From NCBI GenBank assembly GCA_900544945.1, contig UQXG01000011.1:1-25413 (forward strand): a stretch of DNA of 25,413 nt, in the 5' to 3' direction. Shown here piece after piece: positions 24,250 through 25,413 of the stretch. The translations under genes were made by a program, and so were the position numbers. The notes under the pieces are model-generated. The model was not told the DNA's origin. It saw nothing but the letters and a program-made list of their open reading frames with translations, and did not search any database. This DNA comes from an uncultured Eubacteriales bacterium (GTDB lineage Bacteria; Bacillota; Clostridia; Oscillospirales; Oscillospiraceae). Every line of letters starts with the position of its first letter. The stretch's first letter is position 1.

Positions 24250-24605
24250 GCTCGTCTCTCCTTGATAATGGCATCTATTTGCTGGCAAACTGCCGGAAAT
24301 TCCCGGTCGATTTCCCGGTTGGAATACCGGAGCACTTTTAGCCCGAAAGATTCCAGGTAAGCCGTTCGCTCCGCATCATAAGCAATCCCACTTTTATCAT
24401 AATGCTGACTGCCGTCAATTTCAATCACGAGTTTGGCCTGGGCACAATAAAAATCTACAATAAAGGAGCCGATAATGCGCTGCTTGTAGATTTTGACGGG
24501 ATAGGTACGCAAAAATAAGTACCAGAGCTTGCGTTCATGGGGTGTCATTTCCCGGCGAAGAGACTTTGCCTTTTCAAGCTTTGTGTTGTCTTTTGGAATT
24601 GGCAT
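24246..24605 (-). CDS. DUF559 PD-(D/E)xK nuclease-like protein
   Basis: The 119-residue product starts with an AKSLRREMTPHERKLWYLFL motif and continues with FIVDFYCAQAKLVIEIDGSQHYD (split here at FIVDFYC / AKLVIEIDG). This is the DUF559/Vsr-like endonuclease core, with the D and E.D residues of the active site. Members accompany restriction systems and helicases, but their role is not settled. AAGGAG precedes the ATG at 24605. Its TGA overlaps the hsdR ATG by the sequence ATGA, so the two are translated as a coupled pair and probably act together. Confidence 0.92.
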   Translation of the reverse strand: MPIPKDNTKLEKAKSLRREMTPHERKLWYLFLRTYPVKIYKQRIIGSFIVDFYCAQAKLVIEIDGSQHYDKSGIAYDAERTAYLESFGLKVLRYSNREIDREFPAVCQQIDAIIKERRA

Positions 24606-24633
24606 GGCTTATCTCCTTTGTTGCGGTGCCAGA

Positions 24634-25027
24634 CTTGCGGCAGTCCCCTTGCCTCTCCCTTTGGGAGAGGTGCCCCGGTTGGGGCGGAGAGGGCGTTTTT
24701 TCCCTCTCAGTCAGCTTCGCTGACAGCTCCCCCAGAGTGGGAGCCAAGGGACGGCCAAAATTAGGACAGGCACTCGGTCATCACGACAGACCCCCATCTT
24801 GCGGCAATCCCCTTGCCTCTCCCTTTGGGAGAGGTGTCCCGGATGGGGCAGAGAGGGCGTTTTACCCTCTCAGTCAGCTTCGCTGACAGCTCCCCCAGAG
24901 TGGGAGCCAAGGGACGGCCAGAATTAGGGCAGGCATTCGGTCATCACGGCAGACCCCCATCTTGCGGCAGTCCCCTTGCCTCTCCCTTTGGGAGAGGTGC
25001 CCAGTGCGCACACTGGGCGGAGAGGGC
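24634..25027. repeat. three-copy hairpin-rich repeat, about 163 bp per unit
   Basis: Copies start at 24634, 24798 and 24961 with cttgcggca, 164 and 163 bases apart. The first two are full and the third stops after 67 bases. Each contains cctctccctttgggagagg. Full copies also hold a variable second hairpin, gagaggg..ccctctc, gtcagcttcgctgac and a gctcccc..gggagc stem: five hairpins in about 110 bases. The second hairpin changes sequence between copies but stays paired. I recognise this as a dispersed repeat type common in gut clostridia. The open frames across it are not genes. Confidence 0.93.
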
Positions 25028-25114
25028 AATCTGTAAAATCCGCTCGGCGGAGACGGCCACGGAGGCGAAGGAGGAAAATTGTGGGGTGGAGAGGAATGTG
25101 TCAAAGTTGGTCAT
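25028..25114 (-). pseudogene. 29-codon remnant of a second hsdR start
   Basis: From an ATG at 25114 the minus strand encodes MTNFDTFLSTPQFSSFASVA then VSAERILQI. This closely matches the first 29 residues of the intact hsdR, but with differences at residues 6-12 and in many bases. After residue 29 (base 25028) the reading enters the hairpin repeat and homology ends at once. A GAGGT ribosome binding site remains upstream. It is what is left of a diverged hsdR paralogue cut by a repeat insertion or by recombination. Confidence 0.85.
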
Positions 25115-25132
25115 GGTCGATACCTCACCTGT

Positions 25133-25413
25133 TTAACGCTTTTTGTTCTTCATTGCGTCTTTTATATCATTTACAAAAAAAGCAAGCAGATGCCCCTTTT
25201 TTACCCTAGGCATTCCCAAATCTTTTCTCATATCGTTCATTATAGTTTCTGTCAAGAACAGATTGTCCATTCCGTTACTTTTCAATGCATTTTCTTTAAA
25301 CTTTACCCAGTCATTCACCACTTTGGGAGACCCCCATAAAGTGATTTTTTTAGAAAACCGCGTTAAGTCTTTAATCATTTCTTCTTCAGGGTATTCTTTG
25401 CCAGGTTTGCTAC
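25133..25413 (-). CDS. hypothetical protein, C-terminal part (partial)
   Basis: A frame stays open from the right edge to a stop codon at 25133, giving at least 92 residues. There is an internal ATG at 25378, but upstream codons (..KPGKEYPEEE) read smoothly, so the gene probably starts beyond the window. The visible part includes FSKKITLWGSPKVVNDWVKF, MRKDLGMPRVKKGHLL and AFFVNDIKD. I recall similar C-termini in uncharacterised, sometimes membrane-anchored proteins near defence genes, but I cannot name a family. The AT-rich codon use differs from the core genes on the left and suggests transfer. Confidence 0.7.
   Translation of the reverse strand, partial: SKPGKEYPEEEMIKDLTRFSKKITLWGSPKVVNDWVKFKENALKSNGMDNLFLTETIMNDMRKDLGMPRVKKGHLLAFFVNDIKDAMKNKKR

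Noticed and set aside
24529..25136. Plus-strand frames with LPLGEV and SVSFADSSPRVGAKG motifs
   Set aside because: These are translations of the hairpin repeat that recur in each copy and in different frames. There is no proper start site.

Overview
The window reads as chromosome of a spore-forming, GC-rich clostridial Firmicute, most likely Oscillospiraceae-like. The first 794 bases are the 5' half of a 16S rRNA gene on the minus strand, with Firmicute-type sequence. The genes have strong AGGAGG-type ribosome binding sites, and SpoVT/AbrB- and Spo0A-type domains are present. I place the organism by eye only; no alignment was run.

1-8,800, core block. Upstream of the 16S gene lie three well-spaced tandem promoters. 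Next come a small CBS-domain gene and the aspartate-pathway operon hom-lysC-asd, all on the minus strand. Divergent from these is thrC-thrB on the plus strand. Together the five enzymes cover aspartyl phosphate formation, its reduction, homoserine formation and conversion to threonine. The two operons appear to share one symmetric control region in which the promoters overlap face to face. A thiamine transporter gene, thiT, follows on the minus strand, with a TPP riboswitch, terminator and consensus promoter.

8,800-11,330, regulatory cassette. A minus-strand operon encodes an XRE repressor, an ImmA/IrrE-type metalloprotease and a hexapeptide acetyltransferase. Opposite it is a gene for a stand-alone Spo0A DNA-binding domain with no receiver. 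The divergent intergenic region carries a promoter for each side and four copies of a TACTAAAGTA-like palindrome placed on or beside them. This looks like a protease-controlled repressor switch whose output is a Spo0A-like effector, and it is the most unusual arrangement in the window. A four-unit 101-bp tandem repeat follows.

11,330-19,950, catabolic operon. A lipoprotein binding protein, a two-domain ABC ATPase and a permease form a sugar-type importer. They are followed by two Gfo/Idh/MocA dehydrogenases, two metal-dependent TIM-barrel isomerase/epimerases and an arylamine N-acetyltransferase whose start overlaps the preceding gene. There is no kinase and no glycosidase. That suggests uptake of an unphosphorylated sugar, polyol or glycoside and its processing by oxidation and isomerisation.

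19,950-25,413, defence and decay region. It contains a frameshifted Mrr N-terminal fragment, a cut-down SpoVT/AbrB gene, a large type I restriction R subunit coupled to a DUF559 nuclease gene, and a three-copy family of hairpin-rich repeats. The repeats abut a 29-codon remnant of a second hsdR start. A partial unknown gene runs off the right edge. No modification or specificity subunit is visible.
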